This document shows positions 6,150-15,259 of a DNA stretch of 18,661 nt, one piece after another. This DNA comes from an uncultured Eubacteriales bacterium (GTDB taxonomy: Bacteria > Bacillota > Clostridia > Oscillospirales > CAG-382). Made by a program: the position numbers and the translations under genes. The stretch is taken from positions 1-18,661 of the forward strand of contig CAKSCN010000028.1 in assembly GCA_934444485.1 (NCBI GenBank), in the 5' to 3' direction. Each line of letters opens with the position of its first letter. The first letter of the stretch is position 1. Under the pieces are notes generated by a model that did not search any database, was not told where the DNA came from, and was given only the letters and a program-made list of their open reading frames with translations.

Positions 6150-9100
6150 TTATTCGGCTTCCGTGCAGAAGGTTACGCTCTCGATGTAGAGGGTGTCGCC
6201 GTGAGCGAAGCTCGAAGAAGAGGTTGTGCCGAAGGGGTTGAGGATGAAGCCCTTGGTGAGGTAAGCGGAGGGAGTACCGCTGAGTCTGATCTTAACGGTT
6301 GCCCACTCGTTTGCCTTGAGGTCTTCTGTTGCCGTGAAGGTTCTCTCGCCCATTGCACCCTCGTCGCCTCTGATTCCGATGGAGAGAAGCTTGATGGAGG
6401 GCTTGATAGCCTCAGCGGACTCTGTCTTGAAGTAGTAGGAGATTACAGCGTACTTGTAGTTCTTCATGCTGATAATGCCGCCGTCTGCGGTAACCGCCGT
6501 TGTACCGTCGATCTGAACCGCACCGGAGTCATTGCCGCCGGGAACTATCGCAACTACGTTCTTCTCATCCTTAGTTGTGAGCGAAGAGCTGAAGTTCTTC
6601 TTGTTGTCGTAGGAGTATCTGAGCATTTCGGGACCTACAACGGTAGGATCCTTAGCTTCGATATCAGCATCGGTAAGCTCGCCCTCTTCGATGATCTCCT
6701 CTTCCTCCTCTTCGTCGGTTGTGCCGTTTCTGAGCTTTTCGAGGTCGGGCTTTGTGGGATACCAAGTGAGAGACTCGATGTAGATTATATCTCCGGCAGG
6801 GATCTTGTTAGCCGCAACGTCGCCGAACGGACGGAGGTGGAACTGGGTTGTCTTGAACTTGGTCTGATCCGCAGGGTTGATGTCGAACATTACATAGTTC
6901 CAATCATTAACCTTGATTTCGGATACTTCGCACTGAGCCTTAAAGCCGCCGCCTGCAACGCACTCGGGATCGTCTGCAATACCGCCGCGGAGAATGTTGA
7001 GCATAGGAACTCCGAATGCGGACTCGTTCTTGGATTCGTAGTAGTACTTGAGGACTACATATCTGTAGACTCTTGTATCGATAACGCCCTTGGGCGAATT
7101 TTCTGTTGCGGGGATTCTTCCGTAACCCTCGATTGCGAGGTTCTTGGAGCTTTCGGGGTTGGGAACGATCTTACCTACAGCAACATCGTCCTTAGTGTCG
7201 GCAGTACCGGTGAATGCGCCGGACTTGTCAACCTGACCGGTAAGAGCGGTACCCTTTGTTACGAGGGGAACCTTCTTGACGTTCGATGTGGTGGACTTAT
7301 CGTCCTTCTTTGTATCCTCGGAGGCTGTCTTTACTGTGGGAGCTGCGCCGCCGCTGATTGTTGTTTCGGGCTTATCCGTGTAGAATGTAAGGGAGATGAT
7401 ATCGATTGTCTGACCTGTGGGGATATCGGGCCCCTTGAGACCGCCGAATGCGGAGAAGTGGTACTGTGCGAGTTCGCCGAGACCGGAGAGACCCTTATCG
7501 GTCATTGCCTTGCCGATATCGAAGATCGCTGTCGTCCACTTGTTGGCTTCGAGAGGTGTGGAATCGAGTGTGCCTACACCGCCGTTGCCGCCGAGAGGTC
7601 TGAGAGTCATCTTGGTTGCCTTCTGATCTTCACCTTCGGGTACTCTGTAGTAGTAGATAACTTCAGCGTACTTGTAGGTATCGAAGTCAACGCCTCTGCC
7701 CTTGATGTTCCAACCGTCACTTACTACGGCAGAACCTACGGAAGGATTGGGGTTGGGAGTGTATCTGATTGTCTCGTACTTTCCGTCACCGATAGGCTGA
7801 ACAGTCATGATAGCGTGGTCGTTACCGTCCATCTTGATGTTGAGCTGTTTCGGGGAAACGACTACGGGATCCTTTGTCTGAGCCGCAGACTGGGTAATTA
7901 CGAAAGGCTTAGCTCTTTCGAGACCGTTGTTCTTATCTCTGATGATCTCGAGGATGTAAACGAACTTGGAACCGGAATCGGGCTTCGGAGGCTTGGGATT
8001 GATAACTGCGTCAAAGGATGCGTAGTCGATCTTATCCTTGTCGAATGTTCCGGGATATCCGCTGATGTTGAGCTTCTTTTCGGTAGAACCGTTGTTGCTC
8101 TCGCCTGCGGAGATAGTCTCGTTCTTCATATCCTTGAAGTCGCCGCCGTTGATTGTGATGATGATATCGCCGCCGACTCTCGAATCGGGTCTCTTGTTAC
8201 CGCCGATGATTTCGGCTTCGGAGGTGAACTTGCCGCCGTTGATGATAACATTGACGTCGCCGCCTACGTTGCCGTCCTCAGCACCGCCGCGAACAGTACC
8301 GTTGAATGTACCGTCGTTTATGGTGATTGTGGAACCGCCGGTAACGGAACCTACGGAACCGATTACATCTGCGTACTCACCGCTGTTGATTGTGATATCA
8401 GCCTTTTCAGCCGTGCTCTCAGCGTCGGAAGTACCGCCGATGATTGTGAGATACTGGGTGTTTGCCTTTACTGTGATGCCTGTATCCATGGTGAGCTTGC
8501 CGCCGCACGCATCGATACCTGCACGCTCTGTGGAGTTAACTGCGAAGGTGATGTTCTTGAATCTTGCGTCAATGCCGCCGAGCTTAAGGAATGCACCTTC
8601 TTCGATTGTGATTGTGGAATCCTTGGTTGCACCTACGATAAGGATTTCGGAATCGGCAGATACCTTTTCCTCGCTTCCGTCGGAGGTGTAGTCGAGAACT
8701 ACGATCTTACCGCTGTAAGAACCGTTGGGGTTGCCGCCTGCGGGAACTTCCGTGAGAAGCCCAACCGCCTTCTTGAGAGAAGCTACGGGAGCTGCGGATG
8801 TACCGGAGTTTGCATCGTCGCCGGTTGCGGAAGATACGTAGATTGTGTTAACTGCGAGAATATCGAACGTGGACTGATCGATCTTCTTGAGGAGAGCCTC
8901 GCCATCACCCTCGTAGTCAAGAGCATTGAGAATTGCCTTTCCCTTTACGGCTGTCTTATTACCCCTCGCAACGATTGTTTTTTCATTAAGTGCGGAGAAA
9001 TCTCCTCCGGTAATTGTTAGGGTGAAGTTGCCGTTGATGTTAAGAGGTCTGTCGGTAGCGAACGGTCTAAATCCTGCGTATGCCTTTCCCCCGTTGACGG

Positions 9101-12100
9101 TGATATTGACATCACCCGTTACGGTTACGTCGGAAGCACCGCCCCAGCCTTGGGAAATTGTGCCGAACGAGCTGCCTTCGTTATAGGTAAAATTCATTGA
9201 GGAGAGGGTCTGCGTACCGCTTTGTACCCATGTATGTGTTCTTATTGTACCGATCGCACAGCCGTTAACAATCATGTTAGAGGCAGTGAACATCGGCTTT
9301 GCGGAGGTGTTGAGGTCTGTGGAAAGGATAACGTCGTCAGCAACGCCTTCCTTACCGAGAACGAGAAGGTTGTTGCCCATCTGGAGGGAGTTGTCGTTAC
9401 CGCCGGGGAGCCAGTTGAGCCAAATGTTCTCGAAAGTGAGAGGACCCCTTGCATCATTCATGTAGTAAAGGTTGAGCTTTACCTTAGCTGTGGGATCGTC
9501 TTCGTCCTCAGCACCTCTTACGGTAATCATATCGGTGTGAGTCGGGAAGCCGAGAGCCTTACCTGCTGCGTCAACGAGCTTGAAGTCGTCGCAAACTATA
9601 ACGTAACCGCCTACGCCCTTGAGCGCCGCAAACGCTGCGTTCATTGTGCCGTAAGCCTTTGTAGAGTCAACAGAGCCCTTGTAGTTGCCGGTGTACGTAC
9701 CCATAGCGGAGAGATATACAACAGCCTTGCCGTCGTCGGGAGTATACTTGTAAGGAATGATGAGACCGTTCTCATCGAGCTTGGGAAGGTTGCCTGTGAA
9801 TACTTCGGTATTCTTCTCTCTGGAGATTACGGTGTCGAACATATAAATCTTGTTCGTTGCGTCGAATGCCGTTGCATCCTCACCGTAAGGATAGAGCTTG
9901 AAGGAGTTGAAGTTGTTTGCAAGACCGCCAATCTCAAATGTTGCTATAGCATAGTTGTTTGCTACGATAACCTGCTCTGCTTCAACAATTGCGTTGTCGC
10001 CGAACTGTGCCGCAACCTTGAGGTCAGCGGGGATTGCGCTGTTGGAGTGGAGGTAGTAACCAACCTTAACATAAGGCTGCCACTCGGGGTTAACGGTGCC
10101 GTCAAGCTTGTATTCAACGAAGGGAGCTTCGGGAGCGTCGGTCTTGAGAGTGAGCATCGTTGTGTCGCCTGCTACGAAAGGCTTCTCCTCTGTGAGGATG
10201 CCGTCGGCGTCACGTCTGTTTACCCAGTTGATGCCGGGGATTACTATGTCGTCCTGAGGAATTACTATCTCGCCGAAACGGTCGGTGGAAACCTTGCCGT
10301 AGTCGAGAGAGTAGCTCATGCTGTTCTGTGCGAAGGAGATGCTCTTAATGTAGAGGTGGAAGCCCTCTTCGAGAGCGGTCTCGGATGCGGTGAACTTGAT
10401 GTGGGAAGCGCCTCTGAATGCAGATGCGTCGAAGGAAGCAGTACCCCATTCGTTTACAACGAGGTCGTTGAACATGAACGCTGCGCCGCCGTTGTCCTCG
10501 ATCTTCATCGAGCCTGCTACGGTCTTGTCGCTCTTTATGCTCGAGATGTAGTAAACGATAGAACCGCCGCTTATTGTGTTTGCAATGCTCTTGGGAATGC
10601 TGATGACTGCGCCGTCCGCTACCTTTGCAACGTCGAAGTTGTCGAGTGCGATAACGGTTACGTTCTTGTCTCCGTACTGCTTGAGTTCGGCAGGAAGAAT
10701 TGTGAAGTCGTCGGCATTGCCGTTGAAGTTGGTGTTTGTACCTACTATCTTAACGGAACCTGTGATGTTAACGTCGTTATCAACCGTGAGCTTGTAGTCG
10801 CCGGCGTCGATAACGGAACCGTCGCCCGTTTCGATTTCGATATCCTTGAAGTGAGTGTTACCGCCGAGCGTAAGAGTTGCGCCGGGAGCTATTGTAAGCT
10901 TTGTACCGGTTACGGTAACGGTTGCAACGTGTGTCGGGAGAGTTGTGTCTGCGGAAACCGTGAGACCTTCGCCCTCTGCAACTACTGTACCGCCGTATGC
11001 TGTTGCGGAGGTAGAGCCTGCGGTTACTTCGGTAACGCCTGCCGAGAGGTTTTCACCGCTCTTTGTGGTTGTTACCTTATATACCTCGTTGAATGCCGAA
11101 ACATTTGCGGAGGAAGCCATGGCAGGATTGTCAATGACATTGAGAATCTTCTTGCCGCCTACATTTGTGTTGCCGGCTACAGAAAGCTGCTTCTTGAATG
11201 TACCGCCTACGAGATTGAGAACGAGGTCGCCGTCAATCCATACCTTGTTTCCACCGGCGAGATTTACGAAGTTGTCGCCGAACGTACCGCCGTAGATGCT
11301 AATTGTGAAGCTGCCCTTAACTCTGGAGTTAGCCTGCGTGCCGTCGCCGCCGTGCATACCCTTGAGGTTGGAGCCTGTGAAGTTACCGCCGTAAATTGTA
11401 AGTTTTGCGTCGCCGTTGATAACGCCCTTACCCCATGCGCCGAGGACTCTGAGTTCGGGAGCAACCATACCTGAGTAGAACGTAAGGTCAACCTTGGGGC
11501 TTTGTCCGCCGTCGTTACCGCCGATGATGCCGAGTGCAGGTGTAGTGCCGGTTCTCTTTACCCAAACAATATCGGTATCAGAACCTCCGGGTTCTCCGAA
11601 GATGCCTTTCTTTCCGGCAAGAATAATACCTGTATCGCCGTTTGTTCCGTTGGTAAACTCAATATACTTCTGGAACCATGTATCTCCGTTTATCGGAGCC
11701 TGACCACGGAAATAAATCTTAGCGGTGTATGTCTCTGTACCTCTTACCTTAAGAAGATTCGTGTGAGTCGGAAATCTCTTGTATACATTGCCGTCAATGA
11801 TTATCGGCTTCTTATCTTCTCCGCCCAAATCATCCGCATTCGCCAAGAAAATATCGGAGAGAAGTATGAGCGTACCGCCGCCTACCTTATCGAGTGCGTT
11901 GACCGCTGCAGTGAGGTCGCCGTAAGGATTGAGGGAGGTGGACTTATCGGGAGTGCCGGTGTAAGTACCGCCAGCCATGTAGTAAGCAACCGCCTGACCG
12001 TCGGGATCCTCATAGGTGTAAGGACGAATGTCGCCGTTTTCGTCGAGGTCGGGTTTTGCGTAGGATACGGAGGAGGTGTCCTCTGTCTGAGAGAAGACTA

Positions 12101-13613
12101 TCTTCTTTATGTATACCTTATTGGAAGCCGCAGGTGTGAATTCGAGGGTGTTACCAAAAGGATAGAATTCTGCGCCCTTGGTTGTATGTACATTCTTGAT
12201 TGCGCCGAGGTCAAAGAGTGCGACCGTCCATCCATCCGCCACAACTGCGGAGGAAGCCTTGACGACATTGCCCTCAACCTCGATTGCCGGAGTACCGGAA
12301 ACAGCACCGTGAGCGTAATACTCTATTCTCACGTAGGGCTGCCACTCGGTTCTTATCGGCACTGCGTCTATATGTACGGAGTAAGCGGACTTGCCGACAA
12401 TGGGAGAAAGCTTTGCAGCCTTACCGCCGACGAAGTCTACAACCCCTGTCTCGAACGTTTCGCTCTCAAGAGCGTCCATGGATTCGCCTTCCTTGATGAA
12501 GTCGTCCATCTTGCCGACGAGTTCGTCATTCGAGTCATACTTCGGAACGGAGAAGGTCTTGTTGGAGACGGTCTTGTTCGAGTATGTAATAGACTTTACG
12601 AATATTCTCTGTCCGTCTGCCGGTGTTACCTTGAGCGTCTGCTCGGAGGAAGCACCTGCGGCGGAGATATCGATAACGGCCGTTGCCCACTTTCCGGTTA
12701 CGAACTTATCCTCGGTAACTGTATCGGTATCAACGATAGTGGAGGTTACGGGGTAAGCTGTGCCGTTTACGGTGAGGGTGAATTCGCCTGCGCCTGCGCC
12801 GACTGCAACGTAGTTAATATTTGCGATTGTGTATTCGTCGTTAAGGTTTTCGGCTGTCTTCTTCTCGGAAGCGGTCTTCTCAACGAGACCTGCCGTGAAG
12901 TCGTCAGCCTTGAATTCCGTACCGATGCCGAAGCCGTTGTCGCTTGTCAGCGGAACGCAAACGGGTCTTACGCCGCCGGTGATTGTGGTAACGGGCTTTT
13001 CGGAGTAGAATGTAAGGCTTACAATATCAATCGCGTGATTTTCCGGAAGATTATCGTAAGTTGAGTTCTCGCCCAACGGATAGAAGTGATACTGTTCAAG
13101 CTTTTCATTCTTCTGTGAGAAGAGGTTCGAGAAGTCAAAGACTGCACTTGCCCACTGGTTTGCAACAAGCTTTGTTTCAGCCTTAACAGCATTTCCTGCC
13201 ATTCCGGAGAACTTCTGGAGCCATCTGATCATCATCGAATCATCGATGGGAGTATCTCCTTCTGGCACTGTGTAGTAATAGATTATCTCAGCATAGGGAT
13301 AATCTGCGGAATAAATCGAAGATGCATTTCCATAACCCTCAATTACAGCTCCGCCCTTTTTGCTGGGAGAAGGGTTTTTAACCATTCTCGCAGTGTTCGT
13401 GCCGTCGGAAAGAACCTGTCTTGTAGAAAGCAACGTGTCGTTACCGTCTACCTTTCCGGCGAATTTTGTGTAGTCAACCACAAACGGAGTCTTGGTAAAA
13501 GTGTTGTCATGCTTGATCTCAAGATCCGCTGCGGAAACGCTTACGCCTGTTGTGAAGACGAAAGCAGACAGTATCATCAGGATTGCCAATACTGTCGAGA
13601 GAGTTTTCTTCAT
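6150..13613 (-). CDS. Giant secreted modular beta-helix/beta-sandwich protein, function unknown
   Basis: About 2,487 residues. A signal peptide (MKKTLS basic end, hydrophobic core LAILMILSAFVF, cleavage near VSVSAA at residues 28-29) is followed by beta-rich modules. Residues ~37-512 hold three sandwich-like modules, each ending in a pattern like IYIKSITF. A first beta-helix spans ~515-990, with GGTF/GGNF-type turns. Two sandwich modules occupy ~993-1275. Two further beta-helix regions follow (~1275-1585 and ~1586-1870), the last entered by a DUF1565-like TIYVSSATGDDANSGTS. After a PKPPKP linker come two sandwich modules (~1880-2290), an acidic linker (DEEEEEE) and a last one (~2325-2487). 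Such folds occur in polysaccharide-binding, lyase and adhesin proteins, but no catalytic motif is recognised. No LPXTG, SLH, dockerin or transmembrane anchor is visible. The start at 13613 is chosen over 13694 because it has AAGGAG, begins the signal peptide, and the upstream ATG precedes the promoter. It is monocistronic. Confidence 0.93.
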   Translation of the reverse strand: MKKTLSTVLAILMILSAFVFTTGVSVSAADLEIKHDNTFTKTPFVVDYTKFAGKVDGNDTLLSTRQVLSDGTNTARMVKNPSPSKKGGAVIEGYGNASSIYSADYPYAEIIYYYTVPEGDTPIDDSMMIRWLQKFSGMAGNAVKAETKLVANQWASAVFDFSNLFSQKNEKLEQYHFYPLGENSTYDNLPENHAIDIVSLTFYSEKPVTTITGGVRPVCVPLTSDNGFGIGTEFKADDFTAGLVEKTASEKKTAENLNDEYTIANINYVAVGAGAGEFTLTVNGTAYPVTSTIVDTDTVTEDKFVTGKWATAVIDISAAGASSEQTLKVTPADGQRIFVKSITYSNKTVSNKTFSVPKYDSNDELVGKMDDFIKEGESMDALESETFETGVVDFVGGKAAKLSPIVGKSAYSVHIDAVPIRTEWQPYVRIEYYAHGAVSGTPAIEVEGNVVKASSAVVADGWTVALFDLGAIKNVHTTKGAEFYPFGNTLEFTPAASNKVYIKKIVFSQTEDTSSVSYAKPDLDENGDIRPYTYEDPDGQAVAYYMAGGTYTGTPDKSTSLNPYGDLTAAVNALDKVGGGTLILLSDIFLANADDLGGEDKKPIIIDGNVYKRFPTHTNLLKVRGTETYTAKIYFRGQAPINGDTWFQKYIEFTNGTNGDTGIILAGKKGIFGEPGGSDTDIVWVKRTGTTPALGIIGGNDGGQSPKVDLTFYSGMVAPELRVLGAWGKGVINGDAKLTIYGGNFTGSNLKGMHGGDGTQANSRVKGSFTISIYGGTFGDNFVNLAGGNKVWIDGDLVLNLVGGTFKKQLSVAGNTNVGGKKILNVIDNPAMASSANVSAFNEVYKVTTTKSGENLSAGVTEVTAGSTSATAYGGTVVAEGEGLTVSADTTLPTHVATVTVTGTKLTIAPGATLTLGGNTHFKDIEIETGDGSVIDAGDYKLTVDNDVNITGSVKIVGTNTNFNGNADDFTILPAELKQYGDKNVTVIALDNFDVAKVADGAVISIPKSIANTISGGSIVYYISSIKSDKTVAGSMKIEDNGGAAFMFNDLVVNEWGTASFDASAFRGASHIKFTASETALEEGFHLYIKSISFAQNSMSYSLDYGKVSTDRFGEIVIPQDDIVIPGINWVNRRDADGILTEEKPFVAGDTTMLTLKTDAPEAPFVEYKLDGTVNPEWQPYVKVGYYLHSNSAIPADLKVAAQFGDNAIVEAEQVIVANNYAIATFEIGGLANNFNSFKLYPYGEDATAFDATNKIYMFDTVISREKNTEVFTGNLPKLDENGLIIPYKYTPDDGKAVVYLSAMGTYTGNYKGSVDSTKAYGTMNAAFAALKGVGGYVIVCDDFKLVDAAGKALGFPTHTDMITVRGAEDEDDPTAKVKLNLYYMNDARGPLTFENIWLNWLPGGNDNSLQMGNNLLVLGKEGVADDVILSTDLNTSAKPMFTASNMIVNGCAIGTIRTHTWVQSGTQTLSSMNFTYNEGSSFGTISQGWGGASDVTVTGDVNITVNGGKAYAGFRPFATDRPLNINGNFTLTITGGDFSALNEKTIVARGNKTAVKGKAILNALDYEGDGEALLKKIDQSTFDILAVNTIYVSSATGDDANSGTSAAPVASLKKAVGLLTEVPAGGNPNGSYSGKIVVLDYTSDGSEEKVSADSEILIVGATKDSTITIEEGAFLKLGGIDARFKNITFAVNSTERAGIDACGGKLTMDTGITVKANTQYLTIIGGTSDAESTAEKADITINSGEYADVIGSVGSVTGGSTITINDGTFNGTVRGGAEDGNVGGDVNVIINGGKFTSEAEIIGGNKRPDSRVGGDIIITINGGDFKDMKNETISAGESNNGSTEKKLNISGYPGTFDKDKIDYASFDAVINPKPPKPDSGSKFVYILEIIRDKNNGLERAKPFVITQSAAQTKDPVVVSPKQLNIKMDGNDHAIMTVQPIGDGKYETIRYTPNPNPSVGSAVVSDGWNIKGRGVDFDTYKYAEVIYYYRVPEGEDQKATKMTLRPLGGNGGVGTLDSTPLEANKWTTAIFDIGKAMTDKGLSGLGELAQYHFSAFGGLKGPDIPTGQTIDIISLTFYTDKPETTISGGAAPTVKTASEDTKKDDKSTTSNVKKVPLVTKGTALTGQVDKSGAFTGTADTKDDVAVGKIVPNPESSKNLAIEGYGRIPATENSPKGVIDTRVYRYVVLKYYYESKNESAFGVPMLNILRGGIADDPECVAGGGFKAQCEVSEIKVNDWNYVMFDINPADQTKFKTTQFHLRPFGDVAANKIPAGDIIYIESLTWYPTKPDLEKLRNGTTDEEEEEEIIEEGELTDADIEAKDPTVVGPEMLRYSYDNKKNFSSSLTTKDEKNVVAIVPGGNDSGAVQIDGTTAVTADGGIISMKNYKYAVISYYFKTESAEAIKPSIKLLSIGIRGDEGAMGERTFTATEDLKANEWATVKIRLSGTPSAYLTKGFILNPFGTTSSSSFAHGDTLYIESVTFCTEAE

Positions 13614-13653
13614 GTTTGAGCACACTCCTTGAAAATATATTTGATACGGTGGT

Positions 13654-13682
13654 ATTATAATACAAATCGAATTAAAAATCAA
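13654..13682 (-). promoter_or_regulatory. Sigma-A promoter of the giant secreted-protein gene
   Basis: The minus strand reads TTGATT (13682-13677), a 17-bp spacer and a perfect TATAAT (13659-13654), about 40 nt before the start codon at 13613. AAGGAG lies between. Confidence 0.8.
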
Positions 13683-13738
13683 GGCTTTTTTCAAAAAACT
13701 TAATCGGTTTTAAGCACCTGCTTTCAATTTCTCCAAAT

Positions 13739-13775
13739 TGCACAAAAACCGACCTATAATTTTGTGCATTTGCAC
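13739..13775. promoter_or_regulatory. Inverted repeat midway between divergent promoters (operator candidate)
   Basis: TGCACAAAA (13739-13747) is mirrored by TTTTGTGCA (13760-13768) over a 12-bp gap. The right arm also forms a second palindrome, GTGCA-TT-TGCAC (13764-13775). The centre (~13754) is almost equidistant from the two -35 boxes (13682 and 13832). It lies upstream of both transcription starts, so a protein-binding site is more likely than an RNA structure. Confidence 0.4.
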
Positions 13776-13831
13776 CGTTATTTTGGTTAACTCGCCGAAA
13801 CGCATTTATTTCTTAATTTTAACATTTTTGC

Positions 13832-13860
13832 TTGAAATAGTCACATTGTTGTGATATAAT
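13832..13860 (+). promoter_or_regulatory. Sigma-A promoter of the DUF1015-valS operon
   Basis: TTGAAA (13832-13837), a 17-bp spacer and a perfect TATAAT (13855-13860) with an extended -10 TG. The predicted start is near 13867, giving an ~85-nt leader. Confidence 0.85.
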
Positions 13861-13866
13861 AATGGG

Positions 13867-13926
13867 GAATATCGCAAAGTGTTTACTGTGTGCCGCAAGG
13901 TCGGAATAACTTGAACGATATTCAAG
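13867..13926 (+). promoter_or_regulatory. Structured leader with alternative pairings upstream of the DUF1015 gene
   Basis: GAATATCG (13867-13874) can pair with CGATATTC (13916-13923) to enclose ~40 nt containing a small CCG/CGG hairpin (13893-13904). The 3' arm overlaps a competing hairpin, CTTGAA/TTCAAG (13910-13926). The pairings are mutually exclusive. No known riboswitch or T-box element was recognised. Confidence 0.35.
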
Positions 13927-13951
13927 CAAACAAACGAAAGGAATGAACACT

Positions 13952-15247
13952 ATGGCAGAAATCCGTCCTTTCCGAGCTTTGAGGTTTACGGACAAGGCAG
14001 GCGAAATTTCAAAGAACGTCTGCCCTCCCTATGACATCATAAGCGAGGAGGAACGTCTCGGCTATCTTCATGAGAGCGAGAACAACATCATAAGACTTGA
14101 GCTTCCACGGGGTGAAGAGCCGTACAGGAAAGCTGCGGAGGATCTGCGAGTGATGCTGTCCTCGGGTGTACTTCGCTGTGACGCCGAGGACGGAATATAT
14201 ATATATGAGGAAGAATTCACGGCTTACGGCAAGCGTCACAAAATAAAGGGTATTTACACGCTTGTTCGTCTTGCGGAGTTTTCCGAGGGAGTTGTGCTTC
14301 CGCACGAGGAGACGCTTTCCAAGGCGAAAACAGACCGTTTCAACCTCATGAGTGAAACCTACTGCAATTTCAGTGCGATATACTCAATGTACTCGGACGC
14401 CGAAAGAAAGGTGACGTCGATTATCGGAAAACTCTCCGAAAGGAAGCCCGATATTGAGTTCACCGCCTCCGACGGAGTTGTGCAGAGACTTTGGTGTATA
14501 TATAATAAGGAAGAGATTTCTGCGATAAGAGCGGCTTTCGCAGACAAAAAGCTCTATATTGCGGACGGTCATCACCGCTACGAAACGGCTCTTGCGTTCA
14601 GAAAAAAGATGCTTGCCGACGGCGACATTAAGTCGGAGGACGATCTCGGAAACTTCGTCATGATGATGCTTGTCGATATGGAGAACGACGGACTTGTCGT
14701 ATTTCCGACTCACAGGCTTGTAAGAGACCTCAAGAGCTACGACAGAGAAGCGGTAAAGAAAGGTCTTGCGAAGTACTTTGACGTTACTCCCGTCGAAAAA
14801 AGCGGCATTGAAAAGGCTCTTGACGAGGGAAAGGACGGCAAGGTTTACGTATGGTGCGCCGGAAACGGCGAGTACTTCAGTGTTGCGCTCCGTGACAAGG
14901 AGAGTGCCGAAAAGAGACTCGGCGAGCTTTTTGCGGACAAGAGCAGTGCTTACAGAAATCTTGATGTTACGGTGCTTCACAGTCTGATTCTCGAAGAGAT
15001 TTTCGGTATTGACCGTGAAAACATGGCAAATCAGATAAATCTGACATACACGAGAAGTATCGACGAAGCGACCGACGGAGTGGATTCGGGCAAGTTCGAC
15101 TGCGCTTTCATTATCAATCCGACGAAGGTATCCGAGATCCGAGACGTTGCGGCGGCAGGAGACAAGATGCCTCAGAAATCGACCTACTTCTACCCCAAGC
15201 TCATAACGGGACTTGTAATGAACAAGATAAAAGATATACAATATTAA
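13952..15247 (+). CDS. DUF1015 family protein
   Basis: A 431-residue protein matching the DUF1015 family in length and motifs; the family has no established biochemical role. The N-terminus, AEIRPFRALRFT, then VCPPYDII, is characteristic, and the conserved ADGHHRYETAL lies at residues 204-214. Other family-like stretches are LPHEETLSKAKTDR, near residue 115, and the C-terminal FIINPTKVSEIRDVAAAGDKMPQKSTYFYPKL region, where the PQKSTYFYPK block is near the end. No signal peptide or membrane segment is visible, so it is probably cytoplasmic. An ATG at 13943 is in frame, but the AAAGGAA site overlaps it. The ATG at 13952 gives proper spacing and the usual family N-terminus. It is followed by valS after 12 nt, so the two are co-transcribed from 13832-13860. 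Confidence 0.9.
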   Translation: MAEIRPFRALRFTDKAGEISKNVCPPYDIISEEERLGYLHESENNIIRLELPRGEEPYRKAAEDLRVMLSSGVLRCDAEDGIYIYEEEFTAYGKRHKIKGIYTLVRLAEFSEGVVLPHEETLSKAKTDRFNLMSETYCNFSAIYSMYSDAERKVTSIIGKLSERKPDIEFTASDGVVQRLWCIYNKEEISAIRAAFADKKLYIADGHHRYETALAFRKKMLADGDIKSEDDLGNFVMMMLVDMENDGLVVFPTHRLVRDLKSYDREAVKKGLAKYFDVTPVEKSGIEKALDEGKDGKVYVWCAGNGEYFSVALRDKESAEKRLGELFADKSSAYRNLDVTVLHSLILEEIFGIDRENMANQINLTYTRSIDEATDGVDSGKFDCAFIINPTKVSEIRDVAAAGDKMPQKSTYFYPKLITGLVMNKIKDIQY

Positions 15248-15259
15248 GGAGAAAGCATT

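Noticed and set aside
6201..13064. Very long plus-strand open frames opposite the giant gene (about 939, 750 and 520 codons)
   Set aside because: They are antisense shadows caused by codon bias; their translations have no recognisable domains or starts with ribosome binding sites, while the minus-strand frame has a signal peptide and coherent repeats.
13611..13694. Upstream ATG extending the giant protein by 27 residues
   Set aside because: The extension would start upstream of the promoter -35 box and has no ribosome binding site; the inner ATG begins a typical signal peptide.
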